DNA from: CALNZV01 sp942491115
GTDB taxonomy: Bacteria; Desulfobacterota; Desulfobacteria; Desulfobacterales; UBA5852
Assembly: GCA_942491115.1 (NCBI GenBank)
Contig: CALNZV010000008.1
Location: 1 to 64,000 of the forward strand
Direction: 5' to 3'
DNA: 64,000 nucleotides
Shown: positions 26,258 to 34,498 of the stretch, piece by piece
Layout: each line of letters begins with the position of its first letter
How positions within the stretch are numbered: the stretch's first letter is position 1
Program-made: the position numbers and the translations under genes
The notes under the pieces: generated by a model
Seen by the model: only the letters and a program-made list of their open reading frames with translations
Databases searched by the model: none
Told to the model about the DNA's origin: nothing

Positions 26258-27205
26258 TTATTTTTTGAACTCCTTGACCACCGGTGCCCATTCCTCGGTC
26301 AGTTCATTGATGTAGGCTTTGGTCTCCTCACGTCCCATGGCAAGGGGAACAAATCCTTCTTTTTCCATCTGAGCCTGGATGCTCGGATCGTTCGCGATAT
26401 CCAGAAAGGCTTTTTCCAAAATGCCGATAACCTCGTCGGGGGTGCCGGGAGGTGCCCCCGCTCCCCGGTCGATGGAGGCGTAGAGTTTGTAGCCGAGGCT
26501 TTCGAAGGTCGGGACATCGGGCATCCCGGCAAAGGGGTTTTTGGTCCCGAAGGCCAAAACCCGAATCTTATCCCCATGCTGGACCAAGTCGTTGCTGTTG
26601 GCCCATACGGCCTTGACGTGTCCTCCCAGGAAAGCCGCGATGGAATCGGCAGCGCCCTTGGAGGGGATGTAGGTCATCGTAATGCCAGCCATCTTTCCGA
26701 ACTGGAGATGGGCGATATGGTGCCCCGACCAGGTACCGGATCCGCCGCAGATGACCGCCCCCGGATTGGCCTTGGCCTGCTCGATGAAGCCTTCCAGATT
26801 CTCAAAGGGGGCGTCTTTGAGAACCGCAAGACCGATGGGGGTGGCTTGAAACAGGGCGATCGGTTCGAGCTGTTTGGTTTCGTACCCCGCATTGCCCCGG
26901 GCCAGAGGCTGGAGAATAATGTGGGGGATGTTGATGCCAGAGATGAAATACCCGTCCGGCTTTTGTTGAATCAGATCGGACCAGCCGACCGATCCGCCGC
27001 CGCCGGGTTTGTACTGGACGATCACTTTCTCGCCCAGGGATTTTTCCAGCAGGGGCTGCTGGCGCCTGGCCTCCAGATCGGACTGGCCGCCCGGGCCGAA
27101 GGGAATTTGGTAGGTAATGGCCTTCTCCGGAAAGCCGGCAGCGGCCGGCATCGCCAGAGCCATCATTGCCAGCAGGCATGTCGAAACAACCAACAGCTTA
27201 TTCAT
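26258..27205 (-). CDS. tctC: TTT transporter substrate-binding protein (TctC/Bug family)
   Basis: A 315-residue periplasmic receptor with a Sec signal peptide (cleaved after AMPAAA). It has the Bug-family loops ITYQIPFGPGGQSD and VQYKPGGGGSVGWSDL that enclose the ligand carboxylate, and GSGTWSGHHIAH. The start has AGGAGG eight bases upstream. It opens the transporter genes after the lyase genes, separated by about 140 bases containing a stable hairpin. Confidence 0.9.
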   Translation of the reverse strand: MNKLLVVSTCLLAMMALAMPAAAGFPEKAITYQIPFGPGGQSDLEARRQQPLLEKSLGEKVIVQYKPGGGGSVGWSDLIQQKPDGYFISGINIPHIILQPLARGNAGYETKQLEPIALFQATPIGLAVLKDAPFENLEGFIEQAKANPGAVICGGSGTWSGHHIAHLQFGKMAGITMTYIPSKGAADSIAAFLGGHVKAVWANSNDLVQHGDKIRVLAFGTKNPFAGMPDVPTFESLGYKLYASIDRGAGAPPGTPDEVIGILEKAFLDIANDPSIQAQMEKEGFVPLAMGREETKAYINELTEEWAPVVKEFKK

Positions 27206-27291
27206 AATGGTTTCCTCCTGATCAATGGTGAACCATCCGTTGATTTCAGTGTTGCTCTCCCGGCATTCGACGATATCCTCGGCGGTGGCCG

Positions 27292-27315
27292 GGCAGGGAG
27301 ACCTCTCTCCCTGCC
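27292..27315. repeat. Intercistronic hairpin between the lyase and tctC
   Basis: GGCAGGGAGA (27292-27301) and TCTCCCTGCC (27306-27315) form a perfect 10-bp stem with a four-base loop. No T-run follows on the minus strand, so it more likely stabilises or marks processing of the long transcript than terminates it. Confidence 0.55.
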
Positions 27316-27345
27316 GACCCGCAGTCGATGCGCTACCGTTTTGAT

Positions 27346-28509
27346 TTAGGCGCTTTCATAGAGCTTGGTCAATACAAACTCCTCATGGCCAAGGACTTCT
27401 TGGGCGGTCAAACGACCGTTGCAGGTTCTGATCAACAGATCGAGCAGCTGATCGCCGGCCTCTTCCAGGGTCAACTCTCCCTTCAAGATGGCCGAGCAAT
27501 CGTAATCGATGTGTTCGGACATATCCCCGGCCGTGCGGGGATTGGCGGTCAGCTTGATTACCGGCTCGATGGGGTTGCCGATAATGTTGCCCTGCCCGGT
27601 GGGGAAGAAGTGAGCCACGAAGCCGCCGGCCGCCCACAAGGTGACCGCTTCGGCTGCCGCCGAGGAGGAGTCCATGAACCAGAGACCCGGGCCGGCCGGT
27701 GCCTCGGCCTTGTCCAACGCGCCCACATATTGGCATTTTTTGCCGATCTTTTGCATATTGCCGAAGGCTTTCTCCTCGATGGTGGTCAGACCGCCGGCAA
27801 TATTGCCCTTGGTGGGCTGGCTCCCGGACAGATCGTCCGTTTTGTTGCGGTCGATCATGTCCTGGTATTTATTGAACATGGCCATGAACTGCTCGCCTGC
27901 TTCGGGTGTGGCCGAGCGCTCCTTGACAACCATCTCGGCTCCGGTAATCTCGCTGGTCTCCCCGAAGCTGAGGGTGGCTCCCATGGCTTCCAGTTTATCG
28001 AAGGCATTGCCCACGGTGGGGTTGGAGGCCAGACCGCTCGTGGTGTCGCTCTCGCCGCATTTGGTACTGACCCAGACCTCACTCAGGTCGCACTCCTCTC
28101 GCCTTAGCTCGCTGGCCCAGTGCATGAGCTCCTTGGCCTTCCAGCTGGCCATTTCTACGGTCTTGATATCGCCGTGACGCTCGATGCTGAATCCCGCCAC
28201 CGGCTTTCCGGTCTTGGCGATGCCCTCCACGATGATATTGGTCCACTGGGGCTCAATGCCGATGACCACCACGGCGGCCACATTTGGGTTGGCACCTGTG
28301 CCGATCAGGGTTCGGAAGAACAGTTCCAGATCTTCCCCGAACTGAAGCCTGCCGTAAGCATGGGGAATGGCCTTGCAGCCTTTGACGTTGAAGGCCACCT
28401 TTTCGCAGGCGGAATTGCTCAAATCGTCCAGCGGCAGAATCACGACGTGATTACGGATGCCGACGCGGCCGTTTTCCCGCCGGTATGCAAACACTTTGGG
28501 GTTGCTCAT
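27346..28509 (-). CDS. UxaA-family lyase large subunit, SuyB-like (sulfolactate sulfo-lyase beta / altronate dehydratase)
   Basis: A 387-residue protein equivalent to the C-terminal catalytic part of UxaA/GarD dehydratases, encoded apart from its SAF domain. The protein begins FAYRRENGRVGIRNHVVILPLDDLSNSACE, diagnostic for the family. Conserved Cys/Glu/Asp positions include STKCGESDTTSGLASNP, expected to hold the divalent metal. The split into a roughly 42-kDa and a roughly 10-kDa subunit is the arrangement of sulfolactate sulfo-lyase SuyAB, which makes pyruvate and sulfite from (R)-sulfolactate. Other split UxaA enzymes act on sugar acids. The start at 28509 is fixed by AGGAGG eight bases upstream, two bases after the small-subunit stop. 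Confidence 0.85.
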   Translation of the reverse strand: MSNPKVFAYRRENGRVGIRNHVVILPLDDLSNSACEKVAFNVKGCKAIPHAYGRLQFGEDLELFFRTLIGTGANPNVAAVVVIGIEPQWTNIIVEGIAKTGKPVAGFSIERHGDIKTVEMASWKAKELMHWASELRREECDLSEVWVSTKCGESDTTSGLASNPTVGNAFDKLEAMGATLSFGETSEITGAEMVVKERSATPEAGEQFMAMFNKYQDMIDRNKTDDLSGSQPTKGNIAGGLTTIEEKAFGNMQKIGKKCQYVGALDKAEAPAGPGLWFMDSSSAAAEAVTLWAAGGFVAHFFPTGQGNIIGNPIEPVIKLTANPRTAGDMSEHIDYDCSAILKGELTLEEAGDQLLDLLIRTCNGRLTAQEVLGHEEFVLTKLYESA

Positions 28510-28511
28510 GG

Positions 28512-28790
28512 CTACCACCTCCTGGTCTTGAGATTGTGAATATGGACGTGTTCGCCGGTGTTGATGGCAGCGACCACCCGGCCGATATCGTGCCCGTACT
28601 TGATGACCGCCTCGTCGACTTTGAAATCCTTCAATGCGATTTTGTGGCCCAGCGGAATCTCCTGAGCGGTTTTCATCTCAATCGCCTCCTGGGTGTCCAT
28701 GAAGAGCCCCTTCGCTGTGTCGCCTGCCGGGATATCGACAGTCGCAACGCCGACATTGTCGGCCTTCTCGTGAACCAGAAATTGAATCAT
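28512..28790 (-). CDS. UxaA-family lyase small subunit with SAF domain, SuyA-like
   Basis: A 92-residue SAF-domain protein, the N-terminal module of UxaA-type lyases as a free subunit. Landmarks are NVGVATVDIPAGD, IPLGHKIAL, VIKYGHDIGRVVAAINTGEHVHIHNLKTRRW. The terminal GEHVHIHNL block is common to SuyA and UxaA. The ATG at 28790 is used because AAGGAG lies eight bases upstream, inside the longer open frame. It precedes the large subunit by two bases and must form the complex with it. Confidence 0.85.
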   Translation of the reverse strand: MIQFLVHEKADNVGVATVDIPAGDTAKGLFMDTQEAIEMKTAQEIPLGHKIALKDFKVDEAVIKYGHDIGRVVAAINTGEHVHIHNLKTRRW

Positions 28791-28865
28791 TTCCTTTTCT
28801 CCTTTCATTAAGTGACAAATTCATGATGAACAAACCGATCCCCAAACCGGTTGGGAGGGTAATCG

Positions 28866-30134
28866 TCATGTCGATTCGTAGAAGTAGGTGGTGTTGGCAT
28901 TGGGGATGACGCCCACCCGGGGGCGTCCCTTGAAGGCGTCCACCCATTCGGTGATGATGCCGGACGGGTCCGCCGCCCGGAGATGGCATTTTCTAAGAAT
29001 CCCCTGATCTATATCCGAAAAGATAGCGACGTCGTATTGGGTAAGGGTGCGACCGAAGAGGTATGCCTTGTGTGCCCCCATCTTGAAGCCAATCTTTCTG
29101 AAATCCTGAAGAACTTCTTCTGGTGTGGTGAATTGGGACACATAGTCGAAATAGATATCGTCTCCGACACCCTGGGGTGAAGCGGCGAGAAGCAGGATGT
29201 GGCCGCCTTTTTCCACGGCCTGGGATGCCAGATTGAGTCCCTTTTGAGCCTGATACAGGCAGATATCTTTCGGATAGCCCCCGCAGGAGGCAACGACAAT
29301 GTCGAACTTCTGATCGATGGCCACGCCATAAATGGACGCACAGGTGTCGGCACCCGCTTTCAGAACTGGCAAGTGTGGACCCGACACCATGCGAACCACC
29401 TGCTTTTGTGAATTTAAAACGCAATTGATGGCCAGATCGATGCCCACCAATTCTCCGGCTTCGTTGAGATCCTCCCGGACCGGATTGTCCAGCAGCCTGC
29501 CGACCTGGGCCTTGCCGTCGAACATGAGGCTGTGGTTGTGTTCGATGGTTTCGGCGCCGCCGCAGCCGATGACCACGCCTTTGGATCCACCGGTGAACCC
29601 CACAAACTGGTGCGGATCGATCTGACCGATCACGATGCCCACATCCGCCCTGGTAAACCGCTTGTTGATCCGAACGGGGGTTCCCCGGGATGTCTTGCCG
29701 ACGTCGACCAGATCCCCGTGAACCGCATCATGGGTCTGCACCCGGCACCCACAGGCCACCTCTGGGGGAATCAACCGCTCCAGGGCTCTGGAATCGAGAG
29801 GCGGGTGCAGACCGCCTCCAATTAAAATGGTGATATCGGAGGGGGTCAGCGATCCTCCCTGGGAGACCAGTGCTTTTATGAGGGTCGGCAGCATTTCCTT
29901 CACGGGCGTGGGTCGGGTCTCATCCGGAACGGCAATCACCACGTTCCCGGGATCCCGCCGTCCCAGTAGGTCGACCAGGGGCATACCCGCAACGGGCGAT
30001 TTCAAGGCATCTTTCAAGGCCTCCTCGATGGAGGAAACCGGGGGCAGGGAGCAGGGTTCCAGGACGGTAACGTCGCCCTTCTCGGGTATGTGTATCGCCT
30101 TTTGCCCATCACCATATTTCAGCTCGATGTCCAT
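28866..30134 (-). CDS. larA: LarA-family nickel-pincer hydroxyacid racemase/epimerase
   Basis: A 422-residue cytoplasmic enzyme homologous to lactate racemase, which interconverts alpha-hydroxyacid enantiomers with a Ni-pincer nucleotide attached to a Lys. Positions match LarA closely: Asp71/Arg74 in PDETRP, His110 in GGGLHPP, His175 in IDPHQF, Lys185 in TGGSKGV (cofactor attachment) and His199/201 in IEHNHS. The start at 30134 has GAGAGGGG upstream and lies about 23 bases after the predicted sigma-54 transcription start. It is the first gene of the catabolic run. Substrates across the family include lactate, malate and aldonates. Sulfolactate is proposed here because the next genes encode a SuyAB-like lyase, which needs the R form. 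Confidence 0.88.
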   Translation of the reverse strand: MDIELKYGDGQKAIHIPEKGDVTVLEPCSLPPVSSIEEALKDALKSPVAGMPLVDLLGRRDPGNVVIAVPDETRPTPVKEMLPTLIKALVSQGGSLTPSDITILIGGGLHPPLDSRALERLIPPEVACGCRVQTHDAVHGDLVDVGKTSRGTPVRINKRFTRADVGIVIGQIDPHQFVGFTGGSKGVVIGCGGAETIEHNHSLMFDGKAQVGRLLDNPVREDLNEAGELVGIDLAINCVLNSQKQVVRMVSGPHLPVLKAGADTCASIYGVAIDQKFDIVVASCGGYPKDICLYQAQKGLNLASQAVEKGGHILLLAASPQGVGDDIYFDYVSQFTTPEEVLQDFRKIGFKMGAHKAYLFGRTLTQYDVAIFSDIDQGILRKCHLRAADPSGIITEWVDAFKGRPRVGVIPNANTTYFYEST

Positions 30135-30168
30135 TGTTCCAACCCCTCTCCATGGTCTAAAAAGGGAC

Positions 30169-30185
30169 TGCAATAGACCTGCCAA
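30169..30185 (-). promoter_or_regulatory. Sigma-54 (-24/-12) promoter of the larA-suyAB-like operon
   Basis: On the minus strand TTGGCAGGTCTATTGCA matches the RpoN consensus YTGGCACGrNNNTTGCW at nearly every position, including the invariant GG and GC dinucleotides ten bases apart. Transcription should begin near 30157. The divergent gene encodes a sigma-54 activator, and tandem palindromes lie about 100 bases upstream at enhancer distance. Confidence 0.85.
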
Positions 30186-30244
30186 AATTGCACTATTTTT
30201 ATTCTATTGTATTTATTAAATATTTTGATATGAACGACCAACAG

Positions 30245-30291
30245 TGCCCAACGCTAATGCCCAATATTGGGCAGACTGCCCAATATTGGGC
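30245..30291. promoter_or_regulatory. Tandem palindromic enhancer sites for the sigma-54 activator
   Basis: TGCCCAATATTGGGCA at 30258-30273 is a perfect 16-bp palindrome. GCCCAATATTGGGC recurs at 30278-30291, centre-to-centre 19 bp away, and a half site TGCCCAA precedes them at 30245-30251. Two full turns of spacing on one DNA face is what a Fis-HTH activator dimer pair would want. They lie between the activator gene and the operon it probably controls. Confidence 0.8.
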
Positions 30292-30445
30292 TTGCTTTTC
30301 ACCTCGGCTGATGGTAGGGGTTGTCGATTCAATTCCTTCCCCTACTTGACCGACGCCTTGGGTCGGGCCGGTGAGACCGTTCACCGATCAAAGTCGACAT
30401 CAGAATCCCTTGACGGTCATAATGAATCAGCAGGAGAGTAAATGG

Positions 30446-31984
30446 ATGCGCTGGAATACGGAAATCCGCTACAAGATGCTGCTGGAGATCAACAATACCA
30501 TCGTCTCCCGCACGACCCGGGAAGCGCTTTTCAGTGCGCTGGCCAAAGTACTGCATAAACACTTCGTCTATGATCGAATGTGCATCATTCTCTATGATTC
30601 CACGACCGATTCCATCTGCTATTTTGCCGCCGCCGACGGCATTCGACCGGAAGGCGTTCTCGATAAGAAGACTCGGCCTCTCGCCAACGGCTCGATCGCT
30701 CGGATGGTGATCCAATCCGGCCAACCGGTCATCTTCGATGATCTGAGCCGTTATTCCGACCTGTCCTCGGTGGGTGCCCTGGTGAAGGCGGGACTCAATG
30801 CCACCATGGCCTTCCCGCTGATCATACGCGACCGGGTTCTGGGCTCCATCCACCTGTCCTTCCGACACGCTCCGGCCGCCATATCAGAGCTGACGGAAGT
30901 GCTTAAAGCCGTATCGCAGCAGGTGGCTATCGCCGTGGACAACATGCTCGCCTACACCGCCCTCAAACAGACCAAGGACAGTCTCGAGATCGAAAAGCGG
31001 TTTCTCATGGACAACAGCGAGGAGTATCAGCAGGCGGGGTTTTATTTCATCTCACCACCGATGACCCGCATCATGGAGATGGTCGAGAGCGCCGCAGAAA
31101 CCGATGAGACGGTGTTAATTACCGGTGAAACCGGCACCGGAAAGGACTATCTTGCCCGATGCATCCATAAACTCAGCAGACGAAGGGACCACCTTTTTGT
31201 CAAGACGAACTGCCCGGCCCTGGCATCGTCGCTTTTTGAAAGCGAACTTTTCGGTCACACCAAAGGGGCGTTTACCGGAGCGGACAAGCAGCGGCTCGGC
31301 CGATTTGAACTGGCCAACGGGGGAACCGTATTCCTGGACGAGGTGGGAGAATTGCCCATCGCCCTGCAGGCCAAATTGCTTCACGTTCTTCAGGATCGGA
31401 AATTCGAGCGCGTCGGAGACAGCCGGACCATTGCGGTGGATGCACGGGTCATCGCCGCCACCAACAAAAATCTTCTGGAAAGTGTTCGCAATGGGCAGTT
31501 CCGTAAGGATCTCTACTACCGGTTGAACATTATTCAAATTCCGGTCCCCCCCCTCCGTGAGCGAGTGGAGGACATTCGTCTGTTGTTCATCAAACTCACC
31601 CAGACCGAAGCCCGCAGAACCCACCGGGAAGAGCCTCTGTACACGGAAACGGCCCTCGACCGCTTGGAATCCTACCACTGGCCCGGCAACGTCAGAGAAC
31701 TCAAAAACTTCGTCAAACGGATTCTCATCCAATGGCCGGGCAAGACCATCAATTCTAACGATATCGACAAACTGATCGATTTAACCGGGGATCCGGACAA
31801 GGCCTATCAGGGGAGGGTGATTTCACTTGAGGAGGTCGAGCGGCGCCATATCGTCAATGCGCTCACCCGGACCAAGGGAAAGGTGGGCGGCAGAGACGGT
31901 GCGGCGGGTCTACTGGGTCTGCCCCGGTCCACTTTTCAATATCGGCTGAAGAAATACGGCATCAAGCCGGTCCATTTCGCTTGA
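30446..31984 (+). CDS. Sigma-54-dependent activator with GAF sensor domain
   Basis: A 512-residue NtrC-class regulator. An N-terminal GAF domain (about 20-170) probably senses a small ligand. The AAA+ domain follows, with Walker A GETGTGKD, the sigma-54 loop ESELFGHTKGAFTGAD, Walker B GGTVFLDEVGEL and arginine finger region FRKDLYYRLN. The C terminus is a Fis-type HTH (GGRDGAAGLLGLPRSTFQYRLKKYGI). The ATG at 30446 has AGGAGA eight bases upstream; ATG 30422 and GTG 30371 are longer in-frame options with poorer sites. Transcribed away from larA, it should bind the palindromes at 30258-30291 and activate the operon. Confidence 0.9.
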   Translation: MRWNTEIRYKMLLEINNTIVSRTTREALFSALAKVLHKHFVYDRMCIILYDSTTDSICYFAAADGIRPEGVLDKKTRPLANGSIARMVIQSGQPVIFDDLSRYSDLSSVGALVKAGLNATMAFPLIIRDRVLGSIHLSFRHAPAAISELTEVLKAVSQQVAIAVDNMLAYTALKQTKDSLEIEKRFLMDNSEEYQQAGFYFISPPMTRIMEMVESAAETDETVLITGETGTGKDYLARCIHKLSRRRDHLFVKTNCPALASSLFESELFGHTKGAFTGADKQRLGRFELANGGTVFLDEVGELPIALQAKLLHVLQDRKFERVGDSRTIAVDARVIAATNKNLLESVRNGQFRKDLYYRLNIIQIPVPPLRERVEDIRLLFIKLTQTEARRTHREEPLYTETALDRLESYHWPGNVRELKNFVKRILIQWPGKTINSNDIDKLIDLTGDPDKAYQGRVISLEEVERRHIVNALTRTKGKVGGRDGAAGLLGLPRSTFQYRLKKYGIKPVHFA

Positions 31985-32033
31985 GGTGGGGCCGTTCGGG
32001 AGATCTCTCGCAAAAGGGTGAACGGCAGTTCGG

Positions 32034-33077
32034 CTATCGAACAACCACCCGGACGGCATGCTCGCGCACCCCGTTGTTTCCGTAGCCCAGCACATTCCAC
32101 TCCGCACTCATGGGTTGGGATCGCCCCTCTCCGTCCGTTGCCCGGGCCATCAGGGTCACCTCGCCGGGATCGTTCTCCGTCCACAGAAACTGCCAGTGGC
32201 GCCACGCAAACGGTTCACTGGGGCCGATCAGGGCGGCCGGCTGCCAACTGGCTCCACCGTCGATCGATACATCGACCCGTTCCACCGAGGATTCGCCGGC
32301 ATAGGCCGCCCCCAATACCGCGATGGGACCTTTCTCCAGCACCTCGCCGTTTTCGGGCTGGGTGATGATGGACTTGAGAGAAATACCGGTGACGATCTCA
32401 CCGTCCTGTGGATTCTGCCCCTTCTGGAATTTGCGGTACACCTTGTCCATGAAAAACCCTTCGAAGGGTTTATCCAGCAGGGTGATGGTTTGAAGCCATT
32501 TGACGCAGTTGGCGCCCGTCCAGCCCAATGCCAGGGCCCTGAGAGGATGACCGTGCTTCAGTGGCAGGGGATCCCCGTTCATTTCGTAGGCCAGCAGGGT
32601 GGAATCCTGAGCTTTTTCCATGGGGATGCTGCGGATGAAGGAAATTTTGGCCGACCCCAGAGGCGTGTCGAAGCCCTCGAAAGCCACGTGCCGGGCCTGC
32701 CGGGTCGGCCGTGCCAGTGCCAGTACGTCTCTCAGCCAGACGCCGCCCCAGACGGCATTTCCAACGCCTCCGATGGTCCACGGGTTCCCCCGGGATTTGG
32801 TGTCCAAAAGGGACCGGCCGTTTCCGGAGCACTCGAGGGTATCGGCGGCGATCGCCTTGGGCATTCGAAGCAAGGTATCGTAGCTTAGTCGAAGCGGGGA
32901 CTGGATCTCGCCATCGATCGACAGCCGCCACTGGTCCATATCCACCGGCGACGTCGGGATCTGCCCCTGGTTGCGGTCGAAGAAAACCGCGTTGGCGGTA
33001 ATCCATGATCTCAAGCGGTTGACCGGCGTTTCGGCATTGAGAGGTTTTTCGCTCATGATGCGCATTTTCTTTTCCAT
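32034..33077 (-). CDS. Sulfite oxidase-family molybdopterin enzyme
   Basis: A 347-residue protein with both domains of the sulfite oxidase family. The Moco domain holds Cys83 in TLECSGNGRS as the Mo ligand, and GNAVWGGVWLRDVL and GHPLRALALGWTGANCVKWL. A C-terminal Ig-like dimerisation domain contains RVDVSIDGGASWQPA and FAWRHWQFLW. There is no signal peptide and no haem domain, so it appears cytoplasmic, unlike periplasmic SorA. The start at 33077 follows GGAGGG by six bases. Sulfite from the SuyAB-like lyase two genes away is a natural substrate, though family members also act on other oxyanions or sulfoxides. Confidence 0.85.
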   Translation of the reverse strand: MEKKMRIMSEKPLNAETPVNRLRSWITANAVFFDRNQGQIPTSPVDMDQWRLSIDGEIQSPLRLSYDTLLRMPKAIAADTLECSGNGRSLLDTKSRGNPWTIGGVGNAVWGGVWLRDVLALARPTRQARHVAFEGFDTPLGSAKISFIRSIPMEKAQDSTLLAYEMNGDPLPLKHGHPLRALALGWTGANCVKWLQTITLLDKPFEGFFMDKVYRKFQKGQNPQDGEIVTGISLKSIITQPENGEVLEKGPIAVLGAAYAGESSVERVDVSIDGGASWQPAALIGPSEPFAWRHWQFLWTENDPGEVTLMARATDGEGRSQPMSAEWNVLGYGNNGVREHAVRVVVR

Positions 33078-33268
33078 CGGATGCCCTCCTTCGGGTGCCG
33101 GCATCGCCCCTTGAACCGATAATCCCTACCGGACCATTGTCTGGCAGCCCCATGGTCGGTGTCATCCACCGACCAACATCCAGCCGGGAACCAGCCTCCG
33201 TGCCTGGGTCCCGTTTCCGTCGATACGGCAGGACTTTGCAGACACCCTTTCAGATTATTGGCTATTGA

Positions 33269-33607
33269 TCAACCCCCGTCATCGATGCCGCCCGTCGCCC
33301 CACCTACCCCCCTCGGGAAGACGGTGACGCATCGGCGGGGAGAAAACTGCCAATTCCGCCTCGGCAAGGGTATATTGGGCGTTTTGTCAGCGTCCGCCTC
33401 CGGCATGACCTGGATACAGAGTCGCCATTTCGGAAAATCGCCGCCTGCGATGGCGTTATCGATATCTTCCGGGGTGGGCTCCCGGGTTCGCCCGACCACT
33501 TCTGCCGCCTCCGCGTTCGTCCGGTGCTTGCGGCCCTGCTGGGTCTTGAGATGGAACTTTACCCAGAAGCGCTCCCTATCGGCATTGATGAAGTGGAGGT
33601 GACTCAT
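33269..33607 (-). pseudogene. Catalase fragment
   Basis: From 33607 the minus strand encodes SHLHFINADRERFWVKFHLK, then TQQG, NAEAAEVVGR, and AIAGGDFPKWRLCIQVMPEADAD. These align in order with the internal region of haem catalases (the HTY...FWVKFH...TQQGI stretch through GDFPKW...Q.MPE). The match covers only about 75 of some 480-plus residues; no catalase haem-pocket His/Asn segment or proximal Tyr is present, and the sequence loses similarity after MPEADAD. It is a truncated remnant of a deleted catalase gene. Sequence from 33078 to 33268 shows no gene. Confidence 0.7.
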
Positions 33608-33767
33608 GGTTGCCAGGGGAAGATCCATTGACTTTGCATGGGGTTCGGTTAGACTGGCAGTGTCCCTTTACTGGGCGGTCGACCCCTCGGACAACCGGCC
33701 GGATCGACGCCTGTTGGGGCACGGGCAATAGCGGAATGGACGACGGGATGTGACCAAAGGAGGCACG

Positions 33768-34214
33768 ATGGAGCGGCCTTTTGTGGACGCGAACAAGCGG
33801 GAGTTTCACCGATTGGAGCGGTTGGTGAACAGGTTGACGGACGAAGAGTTGGACCGTCCCATGGGGGATGGCTGGACCGTGGCGGTGACCCTGGCCCATC
33901 TCGCCTTTTGGGACCATCGGTCCCTGGTCTTGCTGAAACGGTGGCGATCCACCGGCAAAGTGGAGCTTTCCCCCATCGACATCGAAATCACCAACGAAAC
34001 GCTCCTGCCTCTGTTGCGTGCCATCAGCCCGCGGACATCCGCTAGCCTTGCGTACTCCTCGGCGAAAAAGATCGACCGAGAACTCGAGGACTACCCGGTC
34101 GAATTGATTCCCGACATCGAGACGGCTGGGGAGCGATACCGCCTGGATCGGTGGGAGCATCGGAAGTGGCATGTGGACAGAATCGAGGATGTCGTTGGAT
34201 CGACGGTTGCCTGA
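33768..34214 (+). CDS. DinB/MDMPI-like four-helix protein
   Basis: A 148-residue protein of the DinB superfamily, metal-binding four-helix bundles that include mycothiol-dependent isomerases and thiol transferases. The first half carries VNRLTDEELDRPMGDGWTVAVTLAHLAFWDHR, whose His residues are candidate metal ligands, and a third His occurs late in DRWEHRKWHVDRIE. The start at 33768 has an excellent AAAGGAGG site. It lies alone between a catalase remnant and an MFS gene; the function is unknown. The 284 bases after it hold nothing I can identify. Confidence 0.65.
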   Translation: MERPFVDANKREFHRLERLVNRLTDEELDRPMGDGWTVAVTLAHLAFWDHRSLVLLKRWRSTGKVELSPIDIEITNETLLPLLRAISPRTSASLAYSSAKKIDRELEDYPVELIPDIETAGERYRLDRWEHRKWHVDRIEDVVGSTVA

Positions 34215-34498
34215 AACGGCCGTGCCACACCTCATTTTACCACTTGCTTCCAATGGGCGTCGCTCAGTCCTCCGCCGTCATGGGTGGGCTCCCACCCCAA
34301 TCTTTCGGCCTATCAATGGGTCGAAAACCATATGGGATCGTGAGGGGCCGGAAAGGCCGTCACCCGCTGTACCGTCTGCCGTTCATGCCTCCAGACCCTC
34401 CACATCTGCTCGATAGGCACCACAACCATCGCCCACACGCCGGGATGCTGTCCCCAGCGGTCAGATAGACTCCAAGGAGAACAACCACCATCGACGCT

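Noticed and set aside
33159..33602. 147-residue plus-strand frame
   Set aside because: It is antisense to the catalase-like fragment, whose minus-strand translation has recognisable conserved blocks.
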